DNA of 64,000 nt from Cupriavidus sp. AU9028 (GCF_019795295.1 NZ_JAIMCG010000009.1:124001-188000); one strand, 5' to 3'. Counted from the stretch's first letter, positions 1 through 9,279 are shown. Notes: generated by a model not told the origin, from the sequence alone. Translations and numbers: made by a program.

Positions 1-23
1 CGGCCGCCCGGCCCCGTCACCCC

Positions 24-1082
24 TTACTCGGTCTCCTCCGGAGCGGCTCGATATTTGAGCCAATGATACAGGGGGCCGGTGCACAGCACCACGAAGGCCA
101 TCCGGATCACGTGGAAGGCGGTAACCAGCGGCACGCCCAGCTCCAGCACCTTGGCGGTGATGCACATCTCGGCGATGCCGCCCGGCGTGGTGCCCAGGAT
201 CATCGTCGCCGGATGCTCGCCGGACAGCGCGGCCAGGCTCCAGCCGAACAGCGCGGACACCAGCAGCGCCACCAGCGTGTAGAGCGCGATGCCGGACAGG
301 AAGCGCGGCGCGGTATGCAGGAATTCGCGCGAGAACCGCACGCCCAGCGACACGCCGATCAGCAGTTGGCCGGCATGGCTCATCGAGACGGGAATCGCGG
401 AGAGCTCGATGCCCGAAGCGGTCAGCAGCGCGGCAGCGATCAGCGTGCCGATCACGAAGGGGTTGGGCAGATTGAACCGCCGCATCGCCAGCGCGGCGGC
501 CACCGTGATGGCGATCAGCAGGGCAAGGCCGGGCAGGTCCACCGTGCGGGGCCCGGGAATATAGGGGTCGAGTCCGTGAATGCCGTTGTACTGGTACAGC
601 GCCGGCACCAGGACTACCACCAGCAGCACGCGCAACGAATGCGCGGCGGCGACCTGGTCGATGCGCGCGCCATTGCGCTCGGCCAGGTTGGCCATCTCCG
701 ACGCACCGCCGATGGCGGTCGAGAAGAACGCGGTCTTGAAGGCGACCCCGGTGGTCTTGCGCACCAGCAGCGCGCCGGCGGCGCCCAGAGCCACCGCGAA
801 CAGCGAACTGCCGATGATATAGGGCAGGAAGTCGACCAGCTTGGCGACCACCGTCGGCGTGAAATACAGCCCCAGCGAGGTGCCGATGGCCCACTGCCCG
901 GCATTGCGCGCCTGCGCAGGGGCGCGCAGGTCGGCGCCCGCCATCCGCATCGAAGCGACCGACAGCAGCGGACCGATCATCCAGGGCAAGGGGGTGCGAA
1001 GCCATTCGCACAGCAAGGCGGCGGCAAGGGCGAGCAGCAGCGTCTGCGCGATCGGACGCCAGCGGGAGAGAAAGGATGACAT
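24..1082 (-). CDS. AbrB family inner-membrane protein
   Basis: A 352-residue polytopic membrane protein of the AbrB family (Pfam AbrB, often labelled putative ammonia monooxygenase; unrelated to the Bacillus AbrB regulator). An internal duplication is visible: the segment GGASEMANLAERNG near residue 125 is matched by GGIAEMCITAKVLE near residue 300, each followed by a hydrophobic stretch with a conserved arginine (SLRVLLVV and VIRMAFVV). About nine to ten membrane segments. It is the last gene of the minus-strand tct locus, 147 bases after tctA, so a transport-related role is inferred. Family function is unproven. No clear Shine-Dalgarno precedes the start. Confidence 0.85.
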   Translation of the reverse strand: MSSFLSRWRPIAQTLLLALAAALLCEWLRTPLPWMIGPLLSVASMRMAGADLRAPAQARNAGQWAIGTSLGLYFTPTVVAKLVDFLPYIIGSSLFAVALGAAGALLVRKTTGVAFKTAFFSTAIGGASEMANLAERNGARIDQVAAAHSLRVLLVVVLVPALYQYNGIHGLDPYIPGPRTVDLPGLALLIAITVAAALAMRRFNLPNPFVIGTLIAAALLTASGIELSAIPVSMSHAGQLLIGVSLGVRFSREFLHTAPRFLSGIALYTLVALLVSALFGWSLAALSGEHPATMILGTTPGGIAEMCITAKVLELGVPLVTAFHVIRMAFVVLCTGPLYHWLKYRAAPEETE

Positions 1083-1126
1083 GGAAGGGCTGGCTGGCGC
1101 GCTGCGCCGCCGCTTTCTTGTATGAC

Positions 1127-1156
1127 GGCCCTGCGCCCCCGAGAGGGCGCAGGGCC
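1127..1156. repeat. 12-bp perfect inverted repeat between tctA and the AbrB gene
   Basis: GGCCCTGCGCCC and its exact complement flank a 6-base loop (CCGAGA). No T-run follows on either strand, so this is not a classical intrinsic terminator. It could attenuate, pause or stabilise the tctA-abrB transcript. Confidence 0.6.
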
Positions 1157-1229
1157 GGGCCCGGGTCCGAGGCGACCCGAGGTCGGCTGGCGGCGCGGTC
1201 GGCGCCGCCAGCCTGCATTGTGCCGCGAA

Positions 1230-2744
1230 CTAGCGGGCGCCGTCAGCCATCTCGCGCGTCGCCGAGCGGCGCGCCAGCCAGCCCAGCAGTCGGGGCACCA
1301 CCACCACGGCCACCGTCAGTGCGAGGATCGAAGCCGAGATGGGATGGCGCACGAACTGGCTCCAGTCGCCCTGGCTGATCGACAGCGCATTGCGCAGCTG
1401 CTTCTCCGCCAGCGGACCGAGGATCATGCCGACGATCACCGGCGCGGTGGGAAAATCGAAGCGCCGCATCGCCATGCCCAGCAGGCCGATCGCAAAGAGC
1501 AGCAGCAGGTCGAAGGCGGACTGGCGGATGCCATAGGCGCCCAGGCTGGCGAAGATCAGGATGCCGCCGTAGAGCAGCGGCGTGGGAATCCGCAGCATCC
1601 GCACCCACAGGCCGATCGCCGGCAGGTTCAGCACCAGCAGCATCACGTTGCCGATATAGAGCGAGGCAAGCAGGCCCCACACCAGATCGCCGGAAGTCTG
1701 GAACAGCATCGGTCCGGGCTGCAGGTTGTAGTTCTGGAACGCGGCCAGCAGGATGGCGGTGGTGCTCGAGGTCGGAATGCCCAGCGTCAGCAGCGGCGCC
1801 AGCGCGGCGGTCACGGTGGCGTTGTTGGCGGCCTCCGGTCCGGCCACGCCCTCGATCGCGCCGCTCTTGCCGAACTCCTCCGGATGCGCCGACAGCTTCT
1901 TCTCGCTGGCATACGACAGGAAGGTCGGAATCTCGGCGCCGCCCGCGGGGATCAGGCCGAACGGAAAGCCGATCGCCGTGCCGCGCAGCCAGGCCGGGAT
2001 CGAGCGCTTCCAGTCCTGGCGCGTCATCATCACCGGGCCGGGCTTGTTGATGCCGCCATCGGCCTGCGGGAAGAACGCGTTGAACAGCGCCTCGCCCACC
2101 GCGAACAGCCCGACCGCGACCACCACGATGTCGATGCCGTCGTACAGCTCCTGCACGCCCCCGGTGTAGCGGGTCTGCCCGGACAGCGAATCCATGCCGA
2201 CCAGGCCGATGGCCAGACCGATGAACAGGCTGGTCATGCCGCGCAGCAGCGACGAGCCGAGCACGGCTGACACCGTGGTGAAGGCCAGCAGCATGATCAT
2301 GAAATACTCGCCGGGGCCGAACTGCAGCGCGAAGTCGGCCGCGACGGGGGCAAACATCGACAGCAGCACCGTGGCGATGGTGCCGGCGACGAAGGAGCCG
2401 ATTGCCGCGGTGGCCAGCGCGGGACCGGCGCGACCCCGCTTGGCCATCAGGTTGCCTTCCATCGCGGTGATCATGGTCGACGACTCGCCCGGCGTATTCA
2501 TCAGGATCGAGGTCGTCGAGCCGCCGTACATGGCGCCGTAGTAGATGCCGGCGAACATGATCATCGCCGCGGTCGGCTCGACCTTGGCGGTCAGCGGCAA
2601 CAGCATGGCGACGGTCAGCGCGGGCCCGATCCCCGGCAGCACGCCGATCGCGGTGCCGAGAAAACAGCCAACCAGCGCCCACATCAGGTTCAGCGGCGTG
2701 ATGGCGACGGCGAAGCCGTGCATCAATTGGTTAAGGGTATCCAT
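1230..2744 (-). CDS. tctA: tripartite tricarboxylate transporter permease TctA
   Basis: Large membrane subunit of a tripartite tricarboxylate transporter (TTT), which imports carboxylates handed over by a periplasmic Bug receptor using an ion gradient. The family N-terminus [14 protein letters not shown] is followed by the glycine-rich loop [19 protein letters not shown] near residues 30-50, and about a dozen hydrophobic segments. I start at the ATG with an AGGAG seven bases upstream. An ATG one codon earlier sits only four bases from it, and the frame is open for 12 more codons upstream. Order tctC-tctB-tctA is the standard TTT operon. Substrate unknown; citrate-like carboxylates are typical. 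Confidence 0.95.
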   Translation of the reverse strand: MDTLNQLMHGFAVAITPLNLMWALVGCFLGTAIGVLPGIGPALTVAMLLPLTAKVEPTAAMIMFAGIYYGAMYGGSTTSILMNTPGESSTMITAMEGNLMAKRGRAGPALATAAIGSFVAGTIATVLLSMFAPVAADFALQFGPGEYFMIMLLAFTTVSAVLGSSLLRGMTSLFIGLAIGLVGMDSLSGQTRYTGGVQELYDGIDIVVVAVGLFAVGEALFNAFFPQADGGINKPGPVMMTRQDWKRSIPAWLRGTAIGFPFGLIPAGGAEIPTFLSYASEKKLSAHPEEFGKSGAIEGVAGPEAANNATVTAALAPLLTLGIPTSSTTAILLAAFQNYNLQPGPMLFQTSGDLVWGLLASLYIGNVMLLVLNLPAIGLWVRMLRIPTPLLYGGILIFASLGAYGIRQSAFDLLLLFAIGLLGMAMRRFDFPTAPVIVGMILGPLAEKQLRNALSISQGDWSQFVRHPISASILALTVAVVVVPRLLGWLARRSATREMADGAR

Positions 2745-2791
2745 CATCGATCTCCTGGCGGTGTGGACCGTTGCGGGCAAGCGTGCAACGA

Positions 2792-3274
2792 TCAGCCGCC
2801 GGCGCGCTCAAGCAGCGGTAGCAGGGGCAGCTCGATGCCGAGCAGGGCGTCGAACAGCAGCCACATCGGCACGGTCAGCGCGAGGCCGATCAGGGCGTCG
2901 CGCAGTGGTCGGCGGCTGCCATAGCCGCGCGCCACGCAGGTCATCATCAGGGTGCTGGCGAGCACGAAGCCGATCGTGCCGATCAGCACGATATTGAGCA
3001 CCAGACCTGCCGCCACCCAGAGGAAGCCGCGCGGGCTGTGCGGCCGGCTCGGCAGCGAGGCGTCCTCGGCCGGCATGGCTTGGAAGCCGCCGCGCAGACC
3101 CTGCAGCGTCAGCAGCGCGCCGCACACCGCCAGTCCCACCGCGACCAGCGTGGGCAGGAAGCGCGGCGACAGGCCGGCATAGCCGGCATCGCCCGAAATA
3201 CCGGAGAGGCCGGCGAAGAACAGGGCCGACAGCAGCAGCACGACGATGCCGATGACGGTGTGGGACGGTTTCAT
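2792..3274 (-). CDS. tctB: tripartite tricarboxylate transporter small permease TctB
   Basis: A 160-residue protein with four predicted membrane helices, the size and layout of the small TctB subunit. The first helix begins right after the start ([19 protein letters not shown]). A conserved hydrophobic pair follows in the C-terminal half, with an arginine-rich loop between. It lies between the receptor gene and tctA, 47 bases upstream of tctA, so the three are almost certainly co-transcribed. TctB is needed together with TctA for carboxylate uptake; its exact mechanistic role is less defined. Confidence 0.92.
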   Translation of the reverse strand: MKPSHTVIGIVVLLLSALFFAGLSGISGDAGYAGLSPRFLPTLVAVGLAVCGALLTLQGLRGGFQAMPAEDASLPSRPHSPRGFLWVAAGLVLNIVLIGTIGFVLASTLMMTCVARGYGSRRPLRDALIGLALTVPMWLLFDALLGIELPLLPLLERAGG

Positions 3275-3357
3275 GCGGAACTCCTGCCAGAGGGGCGGCC
3301 GGCAAGGAAGCTCGGTTCCGAGCCCCGGCCGCGCGGGTGCGAAGCGATGCAGGTGCC

Positions 3358-4347
3358 TTACTTGGCCACGCCCAGTTCACGCAGGATGGCGCCCAGGCGA
3401 GCCGATTCCGCGTCGACGAACTTGCCGAACTCGTCGCCGGTCAGCAGGAACGGCGTCCAGTCGTTCTTGGTCAGGGCGCTCTTCCACGACGGGCTTTCGG
3501 TGGCCTTGACCACCGCCTCGGTCAGCGCCTGGCGTTGTGCGGCGTTGATGCCCGGCGCACCGTAGACGCCGCGCCAGTTGTAGAGCTCGACGTTGATGTT
3601 CTGCTCGCGCAGGGTCGGGATGTCGGCGACCCGGTCCTTGGCCGTCACCGCCAGCGCGCGCATCTTGCCCGAGCGGATGAAGGGCAGGAATTCGGAGACG
3701 CCGGCGATGCCCGCCGTCACGTGGCCGCCCAGGATCGAGGCCGACGCTTCGCCGCCGCCCTGGAACGGCACGTAGTTGATCTTGCGCGGATCGACACCCA
3801 CTTCCTTGGCCAGCAGCCCGGCCAGGACATGGTCGATGCCGCCCTTGGAGCCGCCGCCCCAGCTGACACTGCCCGGATTGGCCTTCAGTTGCGCGACCAG
3901 TTGCTGCATCGACTTGATCGGCGAGCTGGCCGGCACGGTGATGACCAGCGCGTCGGACAGCAGGCGTGCCACCGGGGTGGCGTTCTTCAGCGTCACCGGC
4001 GATTTGTTCGCTTCGATCGCGCCGACCATGACGGCGCCGGTCACCATCAGCGCATTGGGATTGCCCTTGTCGGTGTTGACGAACTGGGTCAGCCCGATGG
4101 TGCCGCCGGCACCGCCACGGTTGTCATAGGACACCGACTTGGCCACGCCGGCCGACACCATTGCCGCGCCGAGGGCGCGCCCTGCCTGGTCCCAGCCGCC
4201 GCCGGGATTGGCGCCGATCACGATCTTGGCGGTATCGAGCGCGAAGGCGGGCGCCGAGGCGAAGGCCGCCACCAGCGTCACCGCGGCGGCAGCGCCGGTG
4301 CAGCCCTGGCGGAACACGGCCGAAAAGCGAGGGAAGGAATGTCGCAT
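3358..4347 (-). CDS. tctC: Bug-family tricarboxylate receptor (TctC)
   Basis: Periplasmic solute receptor of the Bug/TctC family that captures a carboxylate and delivers it to TctAB. The start MRHSFPRF follows AGGAG with seven bases spacing. A signal peptide ending near ALA/FA precedes the mature LDTAKIVIGANPGGGWDQAGRALG, whose GGGWDQ loop sits at the family's ligand-binding loop, though it departs from the more usual PGGxxD. Of the four Bug proteins in this window it is the only one next to its permeases, so it is the best candidate for a complete transporter. Probably regulated by the adjacent two-component pair. Confidence 0.92.
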   Translation of the reverse strand: MRHSFPRFSAVFRQGCTGAAAAVTLVAAFASAPAFALDTAKIVIGANPGGGWDQAGRALGAAMVSAGVAKSVSYDNRGGAGGTIGLTQFVNTDKGNPNALMVTGAVMVGAIEANKSPVTLKNATPVARLLSDALVITVPASSPIKSMQQLVAQLKANPGSVSWGGGSKGGIDHVLAGLLAKEVGVDPRKINYVPFQGGGEASASILGGHVTAGIAGVSEFLPFIRSGKMRALAVTAKDRVADIPTLREQNINVELYNWRGVYGAPGINAAQRQALTEAVVKATESPSWKSALTKNDWTPFLLTGDEFGKFVDAESARLGAILRELGVAK

Positions 4348-4562
4348 GGGAAGTCTCCTGTGCCGGCTGGGCGGCAATCAAAGGGGGCGCGACGGCAGAG
4401 GCTGGGGCAAGGGCGGCAGGCGGCGCGGGCCGGGCCAATCCAGCCGGATCGGCCAGCGCCTTGTCTCCTGCCCGTGCAGTCCGCTGTGGCGCCGGGCGAT
4501 GTCATCGTTGTTGTGGTGCGCGAAGGTGTGCGCGCATGGCGCATGAGGGCGCCATGGCAACG

Positions 4563-4599
4563 ATTCTAGGAGCGGCTAACTGTCAAAACGCTGTCAAAA
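4563..4599 (-). promoter_or_regulatory. candidate response-regulator site and -10 element upstream of tctC
   Basis: The 309-base gap between the kinase gene and tctC holds two direct copies of CTGTCAAAA (4580-4588 and 4591-4599, plus-strand reading) exactly 11 bases apart, the spacing used by OmpR/PhoB-family regulators. The core CTGTCA-N5-CTGTCA resembles a Pho box. On the minus strand a -10-like TAGAAT (4568-4563) lies 11 bases downstream, the usual arrangement for an activator replacing a -35. The rest of the gap shows only GGCCTGG-type repeats near 4630-4655. Confidence 0.45.
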
Positions 4600-4656
4600 G
4601 CGGGGCCGCGATGCCGGGGTTTACGCTTAGGCCGGCCTGGACCGGCCTGGGCCGGG

Positions 4657-6216
4657 CTAGACGCGCGCCAGCGGCAAGCGCAGTGCCGCGCGCAGGCCCG
4701 GGCCATGCTGTCCCTCGTGAGGGGGGGACTGGCGCCGGGCGTCGCCCAGCGTGACACTGCCGCCCGAGCGCGCCGCCATCTCGCGCGAGATGGCCAGCCC
4801 CAGGCCAGAGCCCGGCTGCTCGGTGCCGACGCGCCGATAGAATCGCGCAAATACCTGGTCGCGCTCCTCGGCGGGAATGCCGGGGCCGTTGTCCTCGACC
4901 ACCAGGCATGCCTGCCCGTCCTCGCGCGCGGCCCACAGCGTGATATGGCCCCCGCGCGGGCAGTACTGGATCGCGTTGTGAACCAGGTTGGCATAGGCCT
5001 CGCGCAGCAGCGCCGGATCTGCCCGGACCCACAAGGGCGGCGCTTGCCCCTCCTGCCCCTCCTGCCCGCCCTGCCCGCCTTCTTCCCCCTCAGCCCAGCC
5101 AAAGTCCTGCTGGCGCGCGCGGGCGAGCGGCAGGTAGTCCAGCGCGACCTGACGCGCCAGCGCGGCGGCATCGACGAGCGGCAGCGCGGCTGCGCCCTCG
5201 GCCGCATTGGCGGCATCCCCCGGCTCTTCCTGCCCCTGCCAGCCCTTCGCCGGCTTGCCGCCCTGCTGCCGTACCCGTGCCAGCATCAGCAGCTGGGACG
5301 TCAGCCGCGACGCCTGCTCCAGCTGCGCGACCGCCGCGTGCAGCGCTTCGCGCGCGGCAGGCAGGTTGCGCTCCCCTTCGAGTTGCCGTCCGGCGAACTC
5401 GGCCTGCGTCTTGACGATGGCCAGCGGCGTGCGCAACTGGTGCGCGGCGTCGGCGATGAACTGCTCCTGCGCGGCCGCCATCGCTGCCGACCGCCCCACA
5501 TGCCGGTTCACCGCGTCGACCAGCGGCCGCACCTCCGCCGGCACCGTCGCGGTATCCAGCGGCGTCAGATCGTCTGCCGGACGCGCCTCCACCTCGTCGC
5601 GTACCCGCGCAAGCGGCGCCAGCACCAGGCTGATGCCGCCAACGAGAATGGCGGCGCTGGCGACGATCAGCAGCGCGTCGCGCGCCAGGGTATTGCGCCA
5701 GACAGCGGCCACCAGCGCGGCGCGCGGTTCGGCTGACTCGGCCACCTGGATGATCACCCGCATCTGCGCATCGGGGCGGTAGACCGGTCGCGCCAGCGCC
5801 GCGATGCGCACCGCCTCGCCGCGATAGCTGGCGTCGTAGTAGCGGGGGGCGTTGCTGGTCAGGCCTGCGGCACCGCCCGTCGGCAGCGGCAAGTCCTCGT
5901 ATCCTGTCACCGTCTCCACGCTGCCGCCCCGCTCCAGCGCGATGCGGTAGAACACCCGGGTTTGCGCCGCGGTCTCGAACATCTCCATCGCGGCATCGGG
6001 CAGGGTCAGCTGGATCGATTCCCCTGCCATGCCGATGGCATTGTCGATCGCGCGCACCGAGCCGAACAGCGACCGGTCATAGGCGGCGTTGGCCGCTTCG
6101 CGCAGCGCGTGATAGGTCAGCCAGGTGTCGATCGCCATCATCGCCGCGAGCGCCGGCAGCAGCAGCACCAGCAGTTGCCGCCGCAGGCTCGCGCGCAACC
6201 AGCGTCCGCCCGGCAC
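4657..6216 (-). CDS. tctE: TctE-type sensor histidine kinase
   Basis: A 519-residue membrane histidine kinase. Helix 1 is near residues 12-30, a periplasmic sensor of the 2CSK_N type spans about 31-175, and helix 2 is near 180-200. The dimerisation box has the phospho-acceptor H259 (AHQLRTPLA). The ATPase domain has N414 (LVHNAIQY), DNGPGIP 442-448 and GSGLGLAI 469-476. A low-complexity linker (GQGGQEGQEGQ, about 381-391) separates the two halves and is unusual. The start is a GTG two bases after the regulator's stop, implying coupled translation. Its place beside tctCBA suggests it senses the transported carboxylate, possibly through the receptor as in Bordetella BctC-BctE. Confidence 0.9.
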   Translation of the reverse strand: MPGGRWLRASLRRQLLVLLLPALAAMMAIDTWLTYHALREAANAAYDRSLFGSVRAIDNAIGMAGESIQLTLPDAAMEMFETAAQTRVFYRIALERGGSVETVTGYEDLPLPTGGAAGLTSNAPRYYDASYRGEAVRIAALARPVYRPDAQMRVIIQVAESAEPRAALVAAVWRNTLARDALLIVASAAILVGGISLVLAPLARVRDEVEARPADDLTPLDTATVPAEVRPLVDAVNRHVGRSAAMAAAQEQFIADAAHQLRTPLAIVKTQAEFAGRQLEGERNLPAAREALHAAVAQLEQASRLTSQLLMLARVRQQGGKPAKGWQGQEEPGDAANAAEGAAALPLVDAAALARQVALDYLPLARARQQDFGWAEGEEGGQGGQEGQEGQAPPLWVRADPALLREAYANLVHNAIQYCPRGGHITLWAAREDGQACLVVEDNGPGIPAEERDQVFARFYRRVGTEQPGSGLGLAISREMAARSGGSVTLGDARRQSPPHEGQHGPGLRAALRLPLARV

Positions 6217-6218
6217 GG

Positions 6219-6890
6219 TCAGGCCGCCTCCGCTTCCAGCAGATAGCCGAAGCCGCGCAGCGTGACGATAGTGACGCCATGCCCGGCCAGTTTCTTGCGC
6301 AGGCGATACACCAGCACCTCGATGGCGTCCGGACTGACGTCGGCGTCCAGCGAGAACACCTTGTCCAGCAGCTGCGCCTTCGTCAGCGGCTGGCCGCTGC
6401 GGGCAAGCAGCGCGCCCAGCAGCGTCGATTCGCGCGGGGTCAGCGGCAGCGGGGCGCCGTCCAGGGTGAAGGATCGCGTCTCGCCATCGAACACCAGCGT
6501 CCCGCACTGCAGCCGTGGATGCGCGCGGCCGCGGCTGCGGCGGATCAGCGCGAGCAGCCGCGCTTCCAGTTCGGCGATGGCGAAGGGCTTGGCGAGGTAG
6601 TCGTCGGCGCCCAGGTTCAGGCCGCGCACGCGCTCGTCCAGCGTGTCCTGCGCGGTCAGGATCAGTACCGGCGTGCGGTCGTCGCGCGCACGCATGGCGC
6701 GCAGCACCGACAGGCCATCCTTGCCCGGCAGGCGCAGGTCCAGCACGACGGCGTCGTACTCTTCGGCCTGCAGCCGGGCGTCGGCCAGCAGGCCGTCGGC
6801 GACGTGCTCGATGACGAAGCCGCCCTGCCCCAGCGCGCGCGTCACCCAGTGCGCCAGTTCGTTCTCGTCCTCCACCAGAAGAATACGCAT
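6219..6890 (-). CDS. tctD: TctD-type OmpR-family response regulator
   Basis: A 223-residue response regulator with a receiver (acidic E8-D9-E10, phospho-acceptor D51 in VVLDLRLPG, T79, K101) and a C-terminal OmpR/PhoB winged-helix domain from about residue 125. GGAGG lies five bases before the chosen ATG; the frame is open upstream but the receiver begins here. It is first in the order tctD-tctE-tctC-tctB-tctA and is the likely activator of the transporter genes, for which the 11-bp direct repeat upstream of tctC is a candidate target. Confidence 0.92.
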   Translation of the reverse strand: MRILLVEDENELAHWVTRALGQGGFVIEHVADGLLADARLQAEEYDAVVLDLRLPGKDGLSVLRAMRARDDRTPVLILTAQDTLDERVRGLNLGADDYLAKPFAIAELEARLLALIRRSRGRAHPRLQCGTLVFDGETRSFTLDGAPLPLTPRESTLLGALLARSGQPLTKAQLLDKVFSLDADVSPDAIEVLVYRLRKKLAGHGVTIVTLRGFGYLLEAEAA

Positions 6891-7075
6891 GCCGGCCTCC
6901 TTGCCGGTTTCGATGGCCGCGGTTTCGATCCCCCGTCTTGCCGCGATGCGGGCGCCTATAATACGCTGCGCCTGCGCCAATGGGCGCCCGGCGGCGCCAT
7001 CCCGCACAGCCGCCCGTTCGCCTCCTCGCCCGCTCCCCTTGCCCGCCATCGGCCCGGACAGACGCGCCGCGCCCC

Positions 7076-8230
7076 ATGCCCTCCCATCCTGATTCTCCGC
7101 CCTCCCCGCTTCGCCGCCGCCTGCTGCTCGGCGGGGGCGGCCTGCTTGCCGGTGGCGCCGGCGTTCCAGCTGCTGCGGGTGCTGGCGAGCAGGCGGCCGC
7201 TCCCCAGGGGTATCCGCCCGACTACGGCCGGCTGATCGCCGCGGCGCTGCGCGAGGGCGTGGTCAATATTCGCGCCTCCACCGACGAACCGATCGCCCGT
7301 CCCCTGGTGGCGGCGTTCGAGGCGCGCTACCCCGGCATCCGGGTGCGCTACCGGGACATCAACACGGTCGAGCTGCACGCCGGTTTCCTGCAGGAAGCGG
7401 CGCGGCCGGTGCGCGAGGACCATGCCGATCTGCTGTGGAGCACCGCGATGGACCTGCAGATCAAGCTCGTCAATGACGGGTACGCGCTGCCCTACCGCTC
7501 GCCCGAGCGCGGCGCGCTGCCCAGCTGGGCCAGCTGGCGCGACGAGGCCTGGGGTACCACCTTCGAGCCGGCGGTGATCGTCTACAACAACCGCCATTTC
7601 GCCGGCCTGCCCTTGCCACGCAGCCGCAGCGCCCTGGCGCGCCTGCTGCAGGACCAGGCCGCGCGCCTGCGCGGGCGCGTCGTCACCTACGATATCGAAC
7701 GCTCGGGGATTGGCTACCTGCTCGCCCAGCAGGATGCCCGGATGGGCGGCGAGTTCTGGTATCTGGCGCAGTCGCTGGGTCGTGCCGGCGCCCGGCTGTC
7801 GGCGTCCACGGCGGAGATGATCGAGGGCATCGCCAGCGGCGAACTGGCGCTCGGCTACAACGTGCTCGGCACCTATGCACTGGCGTTGATGGACCGCGGC
7901 GCACAGATCGGCGTGATCGCCCCGTCGGACTACACGCTGGTGATGTCCAGGGTCGCGCTGATCCCCCGGCGCGCACCGCATCCCAACGCGGCGCGGCTGT
8001 GGCTCGATTTCCTGCTGTCGCGCACCGGGCAGGCGCTGCTGGCGCAGTCGGCGTCGCGGCTTTATACGATCCGCACCGACACCCGCAGCCCGCATACCGC
8101 GGTCGCGCTTGCCGAGCGGCTCGGCTATGCCTTCAAGCCGATCAGCGTCGGTCCGGGCCTGCTTGCCGGGCAGGACAGGTTGCGGCAGCAGGCCTTCGTC
8201 GCGCGCTGGCGGGAGGCGATGCGCGGATGA
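7076..8230 (+). CDS. periplasmic substrate-binding protein, ABC Fe(III)/type 2 family
   Basis: A 384-residue extracellular solute-binding protein of the class seen in iron(III) and small-anion ABC importers. The N-terminus carries a twin-arginine-like signal (SPLRRRLLLGGGGLLAGGAG), followed by a conserved IRASTDEPIARPLVAAFEARYPGI region. It is divergent from the tctDE genes with a 185-base gap and no ABC permease or ATPase nearby. Such orphan binding proteins beside TctDE-like pairs may act as extra ligand sensors; that role is inference. The Tat assignment rests on the RRR motif only. Confidence 0.8.
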   Translation: MPSHPDSPPSPLRRRLLLGGGGLLAGGAGVPAAAGAGEQAAAPQGYPPDYGRLIAAALREGVVNIRASTDEPIARPLVAAFEARYPGIRVRYRDINTVELHAGFLQEAARPVREDHADLLWSTAMDLQIKLVNDGYALPYRSPERGALPSWASWRDEAWGTTFEPAVIVYNNRHFAGLPLPRSRSALARLLQDQAARLRGRVVTYDIERSGIGYLLAQQDARMGGEFWYLAQSLGRAGARLSASTAEMIEGIASGELALGYNVLGTYALALMDRGAQIGVIAPSDYTLVMSRVALIPRRAPHPNAARLWLDFLLSRTGQALLAQSASRLYTIRTDTRSPHTAVALAERLGYAFKPISVGPGLLAGQDRLRQQAFVARWREAMRG

Positions 8231-8258
8231 CGCCTCCCGGCGTGTTGCGCGCGCCTGG

Positions 8259-9038
8259 CTATTGCGGGGGCAGCAGCCCGAAGCCGCCGCCCTGGCCGTC
8301 CTCGTCGTGCTCGTCCTGCCGCGGCAGCGACGCCGCGCAGCCATTGCTCTGCTGCGTCAGCGCGGCCACCTCCTCGTGCAGGCGGGCCATCGGGCGCGGC
8401 ACATAGCCCTGCCGCAGCGACGGCGACAGCCGCAGCGTGTCGATGAAGGCATCGGCCAGCCGCTCTGCATTCACGTCCAGATCGAAGTCGCCCGGCGAGA
8501 ACAGCCAGTGCGCGAGCACGCCGCCTATCGCGGCATGGAAGGCGTTGACCGCCAGTTCGAGATCGAGATCTGCGGGCAACTGCCCCCGTTCCATGGCCAG
8601 CCGCAGGTGCTCGCGCATCTTGACCATGCCCTCGGCGTGCGACTGCCGCTGGCGTTCGAGGATGGCGCCGTTGTCCTGCACCATCTCGCACTTGTGGAAG
8701 ATGATCTCGAACACCCGACGCCACTGGGGATTGGTGACGGTCTCCCGCATCACGAAGGCGCAGATGTCGCGGATCCCGCCGAGCGGATCTTCCTGCCGTG
8801 CGATGCGCTGCGGCTCGCACAGCGCCTCGACCGGCAGATGCACGCGATCGCACATGGCCGCGAACAGGTCGCCCTTGTTCTTGAAATGCCAGTAGATGGC
8901 GCCGCGCGTTACCCCGGCTGCCTCTGCGATATCGGCCAGCGATGGCCTCGCCACGCCGCGCGCATGGAACACTGCCTCGGCGGCATCGAGGATGCGATGC
9001 CGGGTCTCCAGCGCTTCTTCCTTGGTACGTCGAACCAT
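8259..9038 (-). CDS. acrR: TetR-family efflux repressor, AcrR/TtgR type
   Basis: A 259-residue TetR regulator. The N-terminal DNA-binding domain (RTKEEALETRHRILDAAE ... AGVTRGAIYWHFKNKGDLF, about residues 4-55) is very close to AcrR/TtgR-type repressors, and the C-terminal half is the drug-binding domain. It is longer than the usual 210-215 residues owing to an acidic, glycine-rich tail after about residue 215. It is divergent from the acrA-acrB-oprM operon, and an AcrR-like operator lies on that operon's promoter, so it most likely represses efflux until a drug binds. The function is inferred from family and position. Confidence 0.9.
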   Translation of the reverse strand: MVRRTKEEALETRHRILDAAEAVFHARGVARPSLADIAEAAGVTRGAIYWHFKNKGDLFAAMCDRVHLPVEALCEPQRIARQEDPLGGIRDICAFVMRETVTNPQWRRVFEIIFHKCEMVQDNGAILERQRQSHAEGMVKMREHLRLAMERGQLPADLDLELAVNAFHAAIGGVLAHWLFSPGDFDLDVNAERLADAFIDTLRLSPSLRQGYVPRPMARLHEEVAALTQQSNGCAASLPRQDEHDEDGQGGGFGLLPPQ

Positions 9039-9250
9039 GGCGGGCTCTCAGCGAACGGTGGAAGACGGTAGCCGGCGGGCAGCGCCGGTGACTGTTACTG
9101 CTGTGACTATGAAGTCACGAGGATACTGCGACACGGCTCTCCTGATGGGTGACGGCTTGGGAATGCTGCACTGCGGGAAACGGCGCGTGCGGTTGTGCTT
9201 TCCGCGCAACAGATGAGGGCGGCGGCCGCTTTTCGCAACGCATTATTTTC

Positions 9251-9279
9251 TTACATACATGCTTGAATGTATATATACT
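9251..9279 (+). promoter_or_regulatory. acrA promoter overlapped by an AcrR-like operator
   Basis: The -35 TTACAT (9251-9256) and -10 TATACT (9274-9279) are separated by 17 bases. Over them, at 9252-9275, lies a 24-bp near-palindrome with half-sites TACATACAT and TGAATGTATATA, matching the known E. coli AcrR operator except in the 3-base centre and one arm base. Binding would directly block RNA polymerase. The 497-base divergent region (9039-9535) also holds a leader of about 250 bases for acrA. Confidence 0.75.

Noticed and set aside
4657-7077. Single 806-codon frame covering kinase and, out of frame, regulator
   Set aside because: Only its C-terminal 519 residues are kinase; the upstream part is the regulator gene read in another frame. 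The GTG at 6216 is the real start.
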